64,000 nt of DNA from Paenibacillus sp. FSL H8-0048 (GTDB lineage: Bacteria > Bacillota > Bacilli > Paenibacillales > Paenibacillaceae), in NCBI RefSeq assembly GCF_038002825.1, contig NZ_JBBODF010000001.1, positions 4,402,001-4,466,000 of the forward strand, in the 5' to 3' direction. Under the pieces are notes generated by a model. It searched no databases and was not told where the DNA came from. It saw nothing but the letters and a program-made list of their open reading frames with translations. Shown piece after piece: positions 41,813 through 50,091 of this stretch (positions are counted from its first letter, which is position 1; each line of letters opens with the position of its first letter). Made by a program: the position numbers and the translations under genes.

Positions 41813-42994
41813 TTACTTGTCGTTCAGTGCCTCTACACCTGGAAGAGCCTTGCCTTCCATGAACTCGAGCGATGCGCCGCCGCCAGTGGAGATGTGATCC
41901 ATCTGGTCTGCGAGGTGGAATTTCTCAGCAGCTGCAGCGGAATCGCCGCCGCCAATAACAGTGTAGCCTTCGGTAGTAGCGCAAGCCTGAGCTACAGCCT
42001 TTGTACCTTCAGCGAAGATGTCAATTTCAAATACACCCATCGGTCCATTCCATACAACCAGCTTGGAGTTTTTGATAATATCGGCATAGATTTCACGAGT
42101 CTTAGGACCGATGTCCAGACCTTCCCAGTCAGCAGGAATCTCGGTTGCATCTACAATCTTGGTGTTGGCATCTGCACCGAACTTGTCAGCGACTACAACG
42201 TCAACAGGAAGCACGAAGTTCTTGCCCAGCTTCTTGGCCTTCTCGATGAATCCAAGCGCTGCATCAATCTTGTCGTTGTCTACCAGGGATTTACCGATTT
42301 CGAAGCCTTGAGCCTTGGTGAACGTGTAAGAGAGGCCGCCGCCAATCAGTACATTGTCAGCCAGATTCAGCAGGTTATCGATAACGTCAATCTTGTCTTT
42401 AACCTTGGAGCCGCCGATGATGGCCGTGAAAGGACGTTCCGGGTTAGAAAGTGCCTTACCGAGAACGGACAATTCTTTCTCCATTAGCAGACCGGATACT
42501 GCAGGCAGGAAGTGAGCGATTCCTTCTGTCGAAGCATGGGCACGGTGAGCTGCGCCAAATGCGTCATTGACGAACAGGTCAGCCAGTTCAGCGAACTGCT
42601 TAGCCAGTTCAGGATCATTCTTCTCTTCGCCTTTGTAGAAACGGACATTCTCAAGCACAAGCACATCGCCATCGTTCAGTTCAGCGATTTTCGCTTTTAC
42701 CGCTTCGCCAATGGCCTCATCCGCCTTGGCTACCGGTTTGCCGAGCAATTCAGACAAACGGACTGCAGCGGAAGTCAACCGCATGGAATCAACGAATTCA
42801 CCTTTAGGACGGCCCATATGGCTGGCCAGAATGACCTTTGCACCGTTCTCAATCAGGTATTTAATTGTTGGAAGGGTTTCGCGGATACGGGTATCATCAG
42901 TGATCTTGCCGTCTTCCACTGGCACATTGAAATCCACGCGCACAAATACGCGTTTGCCTTTTACTTCTACATCACGGACACTTTTTTTGTTCAT
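41813..42994 (-). CDS. pgk: Phosphoglycerate kinase
   Basis: 393 residues from the ATG at 42994 (MNKKSVRDVEVKGKR), which has GGAGG 11 bases upstream; the open frame is 21 codons longer. Motifs: RVDFNVPVEDG, ASHMGRPKGE, and GGGDSAAAAEKF near the C-terminus. Transfers phosphate from 1,3-bisphosphoglycerate to ADP. A 12-bp hairpin lies in the 140-base gap after gap. Confidence 0.95.
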   Translation of the reverse strand: MNKKSVRDVEVKGKRVFVRVDFNVPVEDGKITDDTRIRETLPTIKYLIENGAKVILASHMGRPKGEFVDSMRLTSAAVRLSELLGKPVAKADEAIGEAVKAKIAELNDGDVLVLENVRFYKGEEKNDPELAKQFAELADLFVNDAFGAAHRAHASTEGIAHFLPAVSGLLMEKELSVLGKALSNPERPFTAIIGGSKVKDKIDVIDNLLNLADNVLIGGGLSYTFTKAQGFEIGKSLVDNDKIDAALGFIEKAKKLGKNFVLPVDVVVADKFGADANTKIVDATEIPADWEGLDIGPKTREIYADIIKNSKLVVWNGPMGVFEIDIFAEGTKAVAQACATTEGYTVIGGGDSAAAAEKFHLADQMDHISTGGGASLEFMEGKALPGVEALNDK

Positions 42995-43073
42995 GATTAA
43001 CATTTCCTCCACACCCAAAATTGGTTCCTTCACGAAGCCATTTTCAAACGAATCCATTTCAGTTCATTTAGAA

Positions 43074-43106
43074 AGAGCGGAAACAGACTTTCCTTGTTTC
43101 CGCTCT
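43074..43106 (-). promoter_or_regulatory. Hairpin in the gap-pgk intercistronic region
   Basis: AGAGCGGAAACA (43074-43085) and TGTTTCCGCTCT (43095-43106) form a perfect 12-bp stem. The minus-strand end is only TTTCT, so it is probably a partial terminator or RNA-stability element giving gap more transcript than pgk. Confidence 0.7.
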
Positions 43107-43132
43107 ATTGTAGTGCTTATATGAAAACTGTC

Positions 43133-44143
43133 TTATTTTGCAAGCTTAGCGAATTTCTCCAAAGTACGAACCAGCTGTGCAGTGTAGGACATTTCATTGT
43201 CGTACCAAGCAACAGTTTTAACCAGCTGTTTGTCGCCAACAGTCAGTACTTTAGTCTGAGTTGCATCGAACAGGGAACCGAAAGTCATACCCTTGATGTC
43301 GGAAGATACGATTTCATCTTCAGTGTAGCCGTAAGTTTCTGGGTCAGAAGCTTCTTTCATGGCTGCATTGATTTCTTCAACGGTTACGCTCTTATCCAGA
43401 ACAGTAACCAGCTCAGTCAGGGAACCTGTAGCTACAGGCACACGTTGTGCTGCACCGTCAAGTTTGCCCTTCAGTTCTGGAATAACCAGGCCGATGGCTT
43501 TAGCAGCACCGGTAGTGTTAGGGATGATGTTCTCAGCAGCAGCGCGGGCACGTCTGAAGTCGCCTTTTGCGTGTGGAGCATCAAGAGTATTCTGGTCACC
43601 TGTGTAAGCGTGGATAGTAGTCATCAGACCTTCGATGATACCGAACTTGTCGTTCAGAACTTTGGCCATAGGAGCCAAGCAGTTCGTTGTGCAAGATGCA
43701 CCGGAGATTACTGTTTCGGAACCGTCAAGGATGTCATCGTTAACGTTGTACACAACAGTTTTCATGTCGCCTGTAGCTGGAGCGGAAATAACTACTTTTT
43801 TAGCTCCGCCTTTCAGGTGCTTCTCAGCGGCTTCTTTAGTTGTGAAGAAACCAGTACATTCCAGAACGATATCAACGCCAAGCTCTCCCCAAGGAAGCTC
43901 TTCAGGGTTGCGGTTCGCCAGAACCTTAACATCTTTACCGTTAACTTTGAAGAAGCCGTCATGCACTTCAACATCGCCTTGGAATTTACCTTGAGTTGTA
44001 TCATATTTAAGCAAATGAGCAAGCATCTTAGCGTCAGTCAAGTCATTGATTGCTACCACTTCGATACCTTCTACATTTTGAATACGGCGGAATGCAAGGC
44101 GTCCAATACGTCCAAAACCGTTAATACCAACTTTTACACTCAT
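43133..44143 (-). CDS. gap: Glyceraldehyde-3-phosphate dehydrogenase
   Basis: 336 residues. NAD site NGFGRIGRLAFRR, catalytic Cys in GASCTTNCLAPMAK. The AGGAGG is 9 bases upstream of the ATG at 44143. It follows cggR in the operon, as gapA does in B. subtilis. The tail AWYDNEMSYTAQLVRT is complete. Confidence 0.95.
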   Translation of the reverse strand: MSVKVGINGFGRIGRLAFRRIQNVEGIEVVAINDLTDAKMLAHLLKYDTTQGKFQGDVEVHDGFFKVNGKDVKVLANRNPEELPWGELGVDIVLECTGFFTTKEAAEKHLKGGAKKVVISAPATGDMKTVVYNVNDDILDGSETVISGASCTTNCLAPMAKVLNDKFGIIEGLMTTIHAYTGDQNTLDAPHAKGDFRRARAAAENIIPNTTGAAKAIGLVIPELKGKLDGAAQRVPVATGSLTELVTVLDKSVTVEEINAAMKEASDPETYGYTEDEIVSSDIKGMTFGSLFDATQTKVLTVGDKQLVKTVAWYDNEMSYTAQLVRTLEKFAKLAK

Positions 44144-44259
44144 TGAATAGTTCCTCCTAGAGTTCGTTTTATTTATTCAAGACAGGCCGTGAGGCTCGTC
44201 AAGACAACAATGTTAAGTATAATGCATAAACCCTTTGTGCGCGCCCCATTTAATGGAAT

Positions 44260-45312
44260 CTATAGGACCTTTTGTAGCTGTGTGTCGATTTCCTTGCCGA
44301 TTTCGACAGCCGCCGCCTCGTCGATGACGAGAATATCCTCTTGCCCGAACCGCAGCATCGCATGAATGGCCTTCGCCTTACGTTTGCCGCCGGCAATACC
44401 GATAACGACTTCTGTGCGGATAATGTCTTCCAGGCGCAGCCCCATGGTCAGCATAGTGTGAACCACTTCGCCGTCCTCATTAAAGTAGTATCCGAAGGAT
44501 TCGGCTACAGCACCCTCACCCTGAATCTCTGAGATTGTCCCGGAGTCCAGCTTGCGGCGGTGGGTCATTTCAATGGCATCACCTATTCCATGTACAATAA
44601 TACGCGATCTGCGGATAATTTGTACAATCTCTCCAATGTTGGAGTCCTGCGCAAGCGACTGATAAGCGTCTCCGCTAAGCAGATCGGGCACATGCAGCAG
44701 ACGGTAATTGGCGCCAATCCGTTTGGCCATGGTTGAAGCAATGGTGTTGGCCTGTATCTCCATACTCTCTCCCAGTCCTCCGCGCGCCGGAACAACCCAG
44801 GCGTTCTTATAGGAAAGGGATAGCGGCGGGGTCAGCTGATCGGCCATCTCGGCCAGGGTTGATCCGCCTGTGACGGCAACCGTGTCGTCACTGCGCAGTA
44901 CGCTGAGCAGTGCCTTGGAGCCTGCGCGCCCCAGTTCACGCTTGGTGAACGGCGATGTCTCACAATCGCCAGGTACCACAATTACTTTGGTGAGACCGTA
45001 CGTAGTACGAATTTTCTCTTCCAGATCATCCAGGCCGAATAGGCTCTTGGCGACCGGCTCCAGCAGGTCAAGCAGTCTGCGACCGGCATCGCTAATGCGC
45101 ATACCGACGCTCTCGATCTCAATGAGCCCCTGCGATTTCAGAAGATCCGTCTCGGCGCGCAGTACCCGCTCGGTCATATCAAGCGAAGCGGCTAGCGTCC
45201 TGCGCCCAATAATATCGGACAGCATGATCTGATGTAGAATCGTATACCGTCTCTTAAGGGTTTCCATGAGATCAGGCAGAAGCTGCTTTTGGATTTCCAA
45301 TAGATTACGCAT
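44260..45312 (-). CDS. cggR: Central glycolytic genes regulator CggR (SorC/DeoR family)
   Basis: 350 residues. N-terminal DNA-binding helix-turn-helix (GRRTLAASLDMTERVLRAET), then the sugar-binding SorC domain with VAVTGGSTLAEMADQL and VVGIAGGKRKAKA. It represses its own operon and is relieved by fructose-1,6-bisphosphate in B. subtilis. The ATG at 45312 is the first in frame; the promoter and operator lie 50-110 bases upstream. Confidence 0.9.
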   Translation of the reverse strand: MRNLLEIQKQLLPDLMETLKRRYTILHQIMLSDIIGRRTLAASLDMTERVLRAETDLLKSQGLIEIESVGMRISDAGRRLLDLLEPVAKSLFGLDDLEEKIRTTYGLTKVIVVPGDCETSPFTKRELGRAGSKALLSVLRSDDTVAVTGGSTLAEMADQLTPPLSLSYKNAWVVPARGGLGESMEIQANTIASTMAKRIGANYRLLHVPDLLSGDAYQSLAQDSNIGEIVQIIRRSRIIVHGIGDAIEMTHRRKLDSGTISEIQGEGAVAESFGYYFNEDGEVVHTMLTMGLRLEDIIRTEVVIGIAGGKRKAKAIHAMLRFGQEDILVIDEAAAVEIGKEIDTQLQKVL

Positions 45313-45357
45313 GCTTTCACTCCTGCAACTTCGTCTTTCTCTTATCCCCTGTTCGTG

Positions 45358-45427
45358 GTCTCAAAATGTCCCGGGTTAACTTTTTAAGTCCCACCCATAT
45401 TCTACCCAAAACTGACGTCGAGTGCAA
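45358..45427 (-). promoter_or_regulatory. cggR promoter and CggR operator
   Basis: Minus strand: TTGCAC (45422-45427), 17 bases and TAGAAT (45399-45404). Downstream, in the first 40 transcribed bases (45358-45395), two GGGAC half-sites lie 21 bases apart in an arrangement like the CggR operator of B. subtilis (CGGGAC-N6-TGTC, repeated). The layout fits repression by blocking the polymerase shortly after initiation. Confidence 0.8.
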
Positions 45428-45604
45428 GTGTTCCGAGACTATAATTCTCAGCCCGCTTTCATCTTATGCATGGGCTTGTCCGGCACGCAGCAGGCAGGAG
45501 GCACATCTCCGGCTCTCTTAATAGAGGGGGACAAAACAATTTTTGAGCAGCATGCTTAATACACATTGCTTTTATCTGAGATGTGTATTATAATAATTTC
45601 TGTT

Positions 45605-45679
45605 GCGCCCGTGGTCCAATGGATATGACGTAGGCCTCCGAAGCCTGAGATCCAAGTTCGATTCTTGGCGGGCGCGCCA
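45605..45679 (+). tRNA. tRNA-Arg (CCG)
   Basis: 75 bases: acceptor GCGCCCG / CGGGCGC, D-arm with GGTCCAATGGAT, anticodon loop CTCCGAA within GGC/GCC stem giving anticodon CCG (codon CGG), T-loop TTCGATT, and encoded CCA at 45677-45679. It lies 0.2 kb upstream of clpP on the same strand; a terminator separates them. Confidence 0.95.
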
Positions 45680-45732
45680 TTATTTTCAAGCTTGTACATA
45701 ATTTAGTGCCGGATATATTATATTTAACCAAT

Positions 45733-45757
45733 GAGCCGCTTGAGGGCTCTTTTTTTT
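45733..45757 (+). terminator. Terminator after tRNA-Arg
   Basis: GAGCC and GGCTC around a short loop, then eight T. Confidence 0.75.
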
Positions 45758-45766
45758 GAAAGTAAG

Positions 45767-45806
45767 TTTGACTTTCTTTGACTTTTTGTTTGAATTTGTT
45801 TATCAT
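45767..45806 (+). promoter_or_regulatory. clpP promoter with CtsR operator
   Basis: Heptads TTTGACT (45767-45773) and TTTGACT (45777-45783), three bases apart, match the reverse complement of the CtsR box (RGTCAAA-NNN-RGTCAAA). The second heptad holds the -35 (TTGACT 45778-45783); TATCAT (45801-45806) is the -10 at 17 bases. CtsR bound here would block transcription until heat shock. Confidence 0.85.
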
Positions 45807-45872
45807 GTGGTTAATACGGTAACAGTAAAAAATGAACACATTCGAAGCACCAATTTCAAGGAGGTTTTCCAC

Positions 45873-46469
45873 GTGAGTTATATTCCTATGGTAGTAGAAC
45901 AGAGCAACCGCGGTGAGCGCGCTTATGACATCTATTCCCGCCTGCTGAAGGACCGCATCATTTTCCTTGGAACGGAGGTTAATGACGTGGTAGCCAATTC
46001 CATCATCGCACAAATGCTCTTCCTGGCTGCCGAGGACCCGGATAAGGATATTCACCTGTATGTGAACAGCCCAGGCGGTTCCATCACAGCGGGTATGGCA
46101 ATCTTCGATACAATGCAATACATTAAGCCGGATGTATCCACCATCTGTGTAGGTATGGCCGCTTCCATGGGAGCGTTCCTGCTGAACGCCGGTGCCAAGG
46201 GCAAGCGCTTTGCCCTGCCGAACAGTGAAATCATGATTCACCAGCCGCTAGGCGGTGCCCAGGGCCAGGCTTCGGATATCGAGATCCGTGCCCGCCGCAT
46301 CATCAAGCTGCGTGAGAAGCTGAACCGCATCCTGTCCGAGCGTACAGGCCAGCCGCTGGAGAAGATCGAGAAGGATACTGACCGCGACTACTTCATGAGC
46401 GCTGCAGACGCTGCTGAATACGGTATCGTGGACAAGGTAATTGAGAAGACTCTGCCGACAGGCGTATAA
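45873..46469 (+). CDS. clpP: ATP-dependent Clp protease proteolytic subunit
   Basis: 198 residues from the GTG at 45873, with AAGGAGG about 8 bases upstream; the frame is open 39 codons further but without a binding site. Catalytic Ser in GMAASMGAFLL, His in EIMIHQPLGGAQGQ, Asp in EKIEKDTDRDYF. It works with ClpX or ClpC. A CtsR box lies on its promoter, a hairpin terminator follows. The Crh cluster lies in the other direction. Confidence 0.95.
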   Translation: MSYIPMVVEQSNRGERAYDIYSRLLKDRIIFLGTEVNDVVANSIIAQMLFLAAEDPDKDIHLYVNSPGGSITAGMAIFDTMQYIKPDVSTICVGMAASMGAFLLNAGAKGKRFALPNSEIMIHQPLGGAQGQASDIEIRARRIIKLREKLNRILSERTGQPLEKIEKDTDRDYFMSAADAAEYGIVDKVIEKTLPTGV

Positions 46470-46494
46470 GTAATCTATCCAAATGAATACACGA

Positions 46495-46534
46495 AGAGGC
46501 TGTAACAGACCGGTCCGGTCATGTTACAGCCTCT
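46495..46534. terminator. Terminator after clpP, symmetrical
   Basis: AGAGGCTGTAACA and TGTTACAGCCTCT with an inner GACCGG/CCGGTC; T-rich run on the plus strand (TTTCTTC). It ends 10 bases before the SGNH gene that runs the other way. Confidence 0.8.
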
Positions 46535-46544
46535 TTCTTCATGC

Positions 46545-47183
46545 CTACCTCAAGCCTCCGTACCCCAGGGCATCGAGCTTGCCTGCAATTACACGGTAGC
46601 CTCTGCCGTTCGGGTGAATATGGTCCAGGAACAGCAGCCCCCGCTCATGGCCGGCAAATTCATGATATATCGAAGCAAACCCTACGTTATTACTGCTGTA
46701 ACCTGCGGCATAGCGGTTGAAATCCCGCACCCACTCTGTTGCCTCATCTATCTGCGGATATGGGTTATAGAGGCCGACCATCCGGAGGATGTAGGGGCTG
46801 CGGGAACCTGCCTTGAGCTGTGTCAGGCTACCCATGATGTCGCTGTAGTTACGCTTGCAGTCCCTAAGCGCTTGCTGCAGCAAGCCCTGGAATTCACCGG
46901 GCCGGGGCCCGGCTGCCCGGGCTGCTTTAATCAAGTCATTGCCGCCAATGGACAACGTAATGATCTGTGCATCCTTCACCGCCGCCCGGTAGGTATTGGA
47001 GCTCCTCAGCCGTTGCCTAAGCCCCCCGGTGGTCAGACCGTTGACACCAAGATTCGCCGGCACCACCGGCGTGTCCAGCCTCCCTTCCGCCATCCGCCGG
47101 TAGACGGGGACGAAGCCGTTCCCGGGCAGCGCCCCGAAGCCGGTTGTTAGTGAATCCCCGATCGCTGTATACGCATAGACCAT
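46545..47183 (-). CDS. SGNH/GDSL-family hydrolase
   Basis: 212 residues from the ATG at 47183 (MVYAYTAIGDSLTTG), with GGGGAGGGG upstream; the frame extends 32 codons further. Block I GDSLTTGFG, block III SIGGNDLI and block V LDHIHPNGRGY are all present, so the Ser-Asp-His triad is complete. No clear signal peptide; probably an esterase of unknown substrate. Confidence 0.8.
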   Translation of the reverse strand: MVYAYTAIGDSLTTGFGALPGNGFVPVYRRMAEGRLDTPVVPANLGVNGLTTGGLRQRLRSSNTYRAAVKDAQIITLSIGGNDLIKAARAAGPRPGEFQGLLQQALRDCKRNYSDIMGSLTQLKAGSRSPYILRMVGLYNPYPQIDEATEWVRDFNRYAAGYSSNNVGFASIYHEFAGHERGLLFLDHIHPNGRGYRVIAGKLDALGYGGLR

Positions 47184-47283
47184 AACCTTCCCCTCCCCGT
47201 TATAAGCTGCTTGCCTTCTATAGCTTATGACTATCCGGGTGAAGTGGTAACGGCAGGGCAAGCTGATTAGGCCCTGCACATGA

Positions 47284-47325
47284 AGAATGCCCCTGCATCT
47301 CCCGGAGAAGGTACAAGGGCATTCT
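47284..47325 (-). terminator. Hairpin after the stalk-domain DUF3298 gene
   Basis: AGAATGCCC (47284-47292) and GGGCATTCT (47317-47325); weak T-run, so a possible terminator. Confidence 0.55.
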
Positions 47326-47347
47326 AGGGTATTCTTATGAAGGTCTA

Positions 47348-48460
47348 TTATTTCAGCGCTGTGAACGGACTGCTTCCGTCCGGCAGGAGTTCCTTGAAGC
47401 TGAAGTTGAATTCCGGGAAGCCTGCGGCATATACCGTGTAATCATACAGCTGGAAGAAGAGCACTACCTTGCCGTCTCTCAGATAGAAGTATTTCTCGGT
47501 GTTCAAGCCGGTGAATCCGCCGAGATAACCTCCGCTGAAGTTCTTGAATTCCTTGGTAATTTCGGCATTCATCTGCTTCTTGTAATTCGGATTCGCTCCG
47601 AACAGATCGCCCAGCAGCAGGCGCTTCCCGTCCTTGAGCGAGAAGGTGAACGCATTGCGGTAGGTCATACCATGTGCGCCCCCGGTATACTCATATTGAT
47701 TCGTAATCAGACTGAGCACGCCATTCTGATTGTAAGTGACTACATATCCGCCATCGAATTCATAGGGCCGGTCATCTTTTGCCCGCTTAGTAATTTGATC
47801 CTCGGCATCGGCTGCGAACTTCAACACCGTCTGTTTGATCGCGTCATTGATAGCCTTCTCAGCTTCCGGGCTGGCCAGGCCGCTAACCTGCGGATAGTCC
47901 AGGCGGATCGGGGCATCCTTATGATCCTTCACATAGCTGGCGGTCTTAATCGTAACTGCATTCTGCGTTCTCTTCATCAAGTTCAGCCGTCCTGAGACCG
48001 CGCTCCAGTCGCTTTTATAGCCCAGGTAATCATTCAGCAGATCCATCGGAACGAACAGCTTGTTATTCCACTGCTTCGCTTCATAGTCTCCGATGTAATA
48101 GTTATTGACGCTGATCGTAATGCCATAGTCTGTAGTAGTTAGCTTCGTCTGGGCAGTGCCTGTTCCAATGGTATACGCCTTCTCTGCCTTGTCATAGGAC
48201 AGCGGCATGCCAAGCGAATCACGCATGAAGGTTACCGGAACCCATACCTTTCCCTCTTTGAACAGCCCCGTTTGTGAAGTAATCTTACCGTTTACCTTCA
48301 GCACCACCTGAGAAGTGTCAGCCTTCGTCTGGGCAGCAGCAGCTGCAGCCTCCGTCGTCCCTGACGGGAAGATTCCTGTTCCCCCAAGGAGCAACCCTGC
48401 GGCAAGTATTCCTGCACCCCATCGGCGGGCGTTGTTTTTTGAAGTCGAGTTCTTAGTCAT
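47348..48460 (-). CDS. Exported protein with stalk domain and DUF4163/DUF3298 C-terminus
   Basis: 370 residues from the ATG at 48460, with GAGGAG upstream. A signal peptide (KNNARRWGAGILAAGLLLGG) with AAA cleavage, a copper amine oxidase N-terminal-like stalk domain (VVLKVNGKIT, KVWVPVTFMRDSLGMPL), and a DUF3298-type domain (YTGGAHGMTYRNAFTFSL, DLFGANPNYKKQ) as in Paenibacillus RsiV-like proteins. Its function is unknown; the family is a surface-anchored or secreted stalk protein. Confidence 0.75.
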   Translation of the reverse strand: MTKNSTSKNNARRWGAGILAAGLLLGGTGIFPSGTTEAAAAAAQTKADTSQVVLKVNGKITSQTGLFKEGKVWVPVTFMRDSLGMPLSYDKAEKAYTIGTGTAQTKLTTTDYGITISVNNYYIGDYEAKQWNNKLFVPMDLLNDYLGYKSDWSAVSGRLNLMKRTQNAVTIKTASYVKDHKDAPIRLDYPQVSGLASPEAEKAINDAIKQTVLKFAADAEDQITKRAKDDRPYEFDGGYVVTYNQNGVLSLITNQYEYTGGAHGMTYRNAFTFSLKDGKRLLLGDLFGANPNYKKQMNAEITKEFKNFSGGYLGGFTGLNTEKYFYLRDGKVVLFFQLYDYTVYAAGFPEFNFSFKELLPDGSSPFTALK

Positions 48461-48654
48461 TATTGCTTCTCCTCTCATCCGGTTCTGTGTCTGGTCTAGT
48501 TGTGTTCCTCATTTCCACTCTTCCTATTATAGGGAGAATGGACGCCGGGGTTGTTACAATCCGCTTTACAGTTTCTTTAATTTTGAAGGTTCTATCTAAA
48601 GATATTGTTACCACTATATAAACAAATTGAGAGATTTCAATAATAATTCACCGC

Positions 48655-48769
48655 CAAGTGGAAACGATACAAGTGGAAACGGCTTAGCCGTCCTTTGAAA
48701 GGGCGGTACCGTTTCAGCGAGAAATAGAAGGATAATTTATAGCGTAAAGCATATAAATTCTTATATTTT
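48655..48769 (-). repeat. Possible interspersed repeat of Paenibacillus
   Basis: In the intergenic region the word AAGTGGAAACG occurs twice (near 48656 and 48671), and GGCTTAGCCGTCCTTTGAAA begins a stem-like segment ending GGGCGGTACCGTTTCA. I recall similar text in intergenic regions of other Paenibacillus genomes, so it may be a dispersed repeat. The rest of 48461-48769 is non-coding. Confidence 0.4.
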
Positions 48770-48806
48770 AAAAAACGCCCGCCCTGCCAAATCAGCAGAG
48801 CAAGCG
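48770..48806 (-). terminator. Terminator after the SIMPL-domain gene
   Basis: CGCCCGCCCTGC (48776-48787) pairs, with G-U pairs, to GCAGAGCAAGCG (48795-48806), then six T on the minus strand. Confidence 0.8.
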
Positions 48807-48821
48807 CCTCATGCGAAACGT

Positions 48822-49577
48822 TTATTTCAGTTCATACGTTACATTTAATTGGGTAGTGACTTTGACCTGACCGGGTTCAACAGAGCTGCCGGCATTGTTA
48901 TCCATTGACGATTTCTGCATCATTGCTGCTTCAGCGTAGACAACCGGATGATTGCCGTCATCGCTCTGAATCACCGTAACCACCTGGCCCACTCCCCGTT
49001 TCGCCGCTTTGGCTATGGCTGCTGCTTTGACGTCTGCATTCTGCATAGCCTTCTCGATCACCTGTGCTTCGAAGGCAGAGGGATCTTCAATGGCAAACCG
49101 CACATTGCCGATGTTGTTCGCCCCGGCCGTAGAGGCTGCGTCCAAAAGTTGCCCAACCTTCGTCAGATCACGGTACGATACCTCCAGAGTGTGCTGGGCA
49201 TTATAGCCTTTGACCTTCTGGCCGTCCTTCTCCGTGTAGGTGTAATTAGGCTGTACGTTGAACTGGCTGCTCTGGATGTCTTTGTCGGCTATACCCCAAG
49301 TGGTTTTGAACAATGCCGTCAGCTTGGAGATTTTCGCCGCTGTACCCTTCTGTGCCTCCTGTGCAGTATCCGCTGTAGTGCTCACCCCGATAGAGAGATA
49401 AGCGATATCCGGCTTAATCGACAGCTCACCTTTGCCCACCACGCTCACAATGTTCTTCTGCACCTCGTCAGCGTAAGCCTTTTCAGGTCCACTCAGCACT
49501 CCGCTCAACCCCATTCCTCCAATCATCAAGCTCCCTGCCAGCAATACTGCTCCAATCGATTTACCCCATCTTCTCAT
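48822..49577 (-). CDS. SIMPL-domain (DUF541) exported protein
   Basis: About 251 residues. A signal peptide (MRRWGKSIGAVLLAGSLM) and the SIMPL pattern: IVSVVGKGELSIKPDIAYL, SIGVSTTADTAQEAQ, and KGYNAQHTLEVSYRDL. The ATG at 49577 has AAGGGG 9 bases upstream. Homologues act in oxidative-stress tolerance or membrane integrity; the exact role is unknown. Confidence 0.75.
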   Translation of the reverse strand: MRRWGKSIGAVLLAGSLMIGGMGLSGVLSGPEKAYADEVQKNIVSVVGKGELSIKPDIAYLSIGVSTTADTAQEAQKGTAAKISKLTALFKTTWGIADKDIQSSQFNVQPNYTYTEKDGQKVKGYNAQHTLEVSYRDLTKVGQLLDAASTAGANNIGNVRFAIEDPSAFEAQVIEKAMQNADVKAAAIAKAAKRGVGQVVTVIQSDDGNHPVVYAEAAMMQKSSMDNNAGSSVEPGQVKVTTQLNVTYELK

Positions 49578-49683
49578 GCTTGCCATCCCCTTTCGATTCG
49601 TTTAAGTGTTAGTACCCTCTAGACGGGACAGCATGGTAAAAGTTGCATCAGCAATGTACAATATTTATTTTTATTCCGGTATG

Positions 49684-49706
49684 AAAAAAAGCCCCTAAGG
49701 GCTTTT
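49684..49706 (-). terminator. Terminator after crh
   Basis: AAGCCCTTAGGGGCTT with T-run on the minus strand. Confidence 0.8.
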
Positions 49707-49724
49707 GGTAAGACCATATTGCAT

Positions 49725-49994
49725 TTATTGATTCTCGAGCTCTTCCTTGCTTACCAGACTGGTCAAAGCGGTTACAGCCTGTTCCGCGTCTGCACCGTCT
49801 GCGCTGATATGAATCTCCGTACCGGAACTGATCGCAAGGCTCATAATGCCCATGATACTCTTGGCGTTCACTTTTTTATCGTCTTTTTCCACGAAAATCT
49901 CCGACGAAAACTTATTAGCTTCTTGCACAAACAATGCTGCCGGCCGAGCATGGAGCCCCGTCTTCAACCGAACAACTACCGGGTGCTTTGTCAT
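49725..49994 (-). CDS. crh: HPr-like catabolite repression protein Crh (with His15)
   Basis: 89 residues from the ATG at 49994. The text VRLKTGLHARPAALFVQEAN and KVNAKSIMGIMSL is closer to B. subtilis Crh than to HPr, and its place after whiA is the crh position. But residue 15 is His, where Crh has Gln, so it could be phosphorylated by enzyme I at His15 as well as by HPr kinase at Ser46. Either a Crh that keeps HPr function or the sole HPr; no second ptsH is in this window. Confidence 0.75.
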   Translation of the reverse strand: MTKHPVVVRLKTGLHARPAALFVQEANKFSSEIFVEKDDKKVNAKSIMGIMSLAISSGTEIHISADGADAEQAVTALTSLVSKEELENQ

Positions 49995-50091
49995 GAAACG
50001 CTTACCCCCTATTTGAGATCTGCCAAAAAATTTCACATTAATTTTATAATATTATATCATTATAACGCATACCGCACTAGAAAAAAAATAA

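Noticed and set aside
41111..42487. 458-codon ORF opposite tpiA and pgk, and similar long ORFs opposite gpmI and gap
   Set aside because: Shadows of highly expressed glycolytic genes; low-quality protein text rich in Cys, His and Leu.
45588..46241. 217-codon minus-strand ORF over tRNA-Arg and clpP
   Set aside because: Reads through the tRNA and is antisense to clpP.
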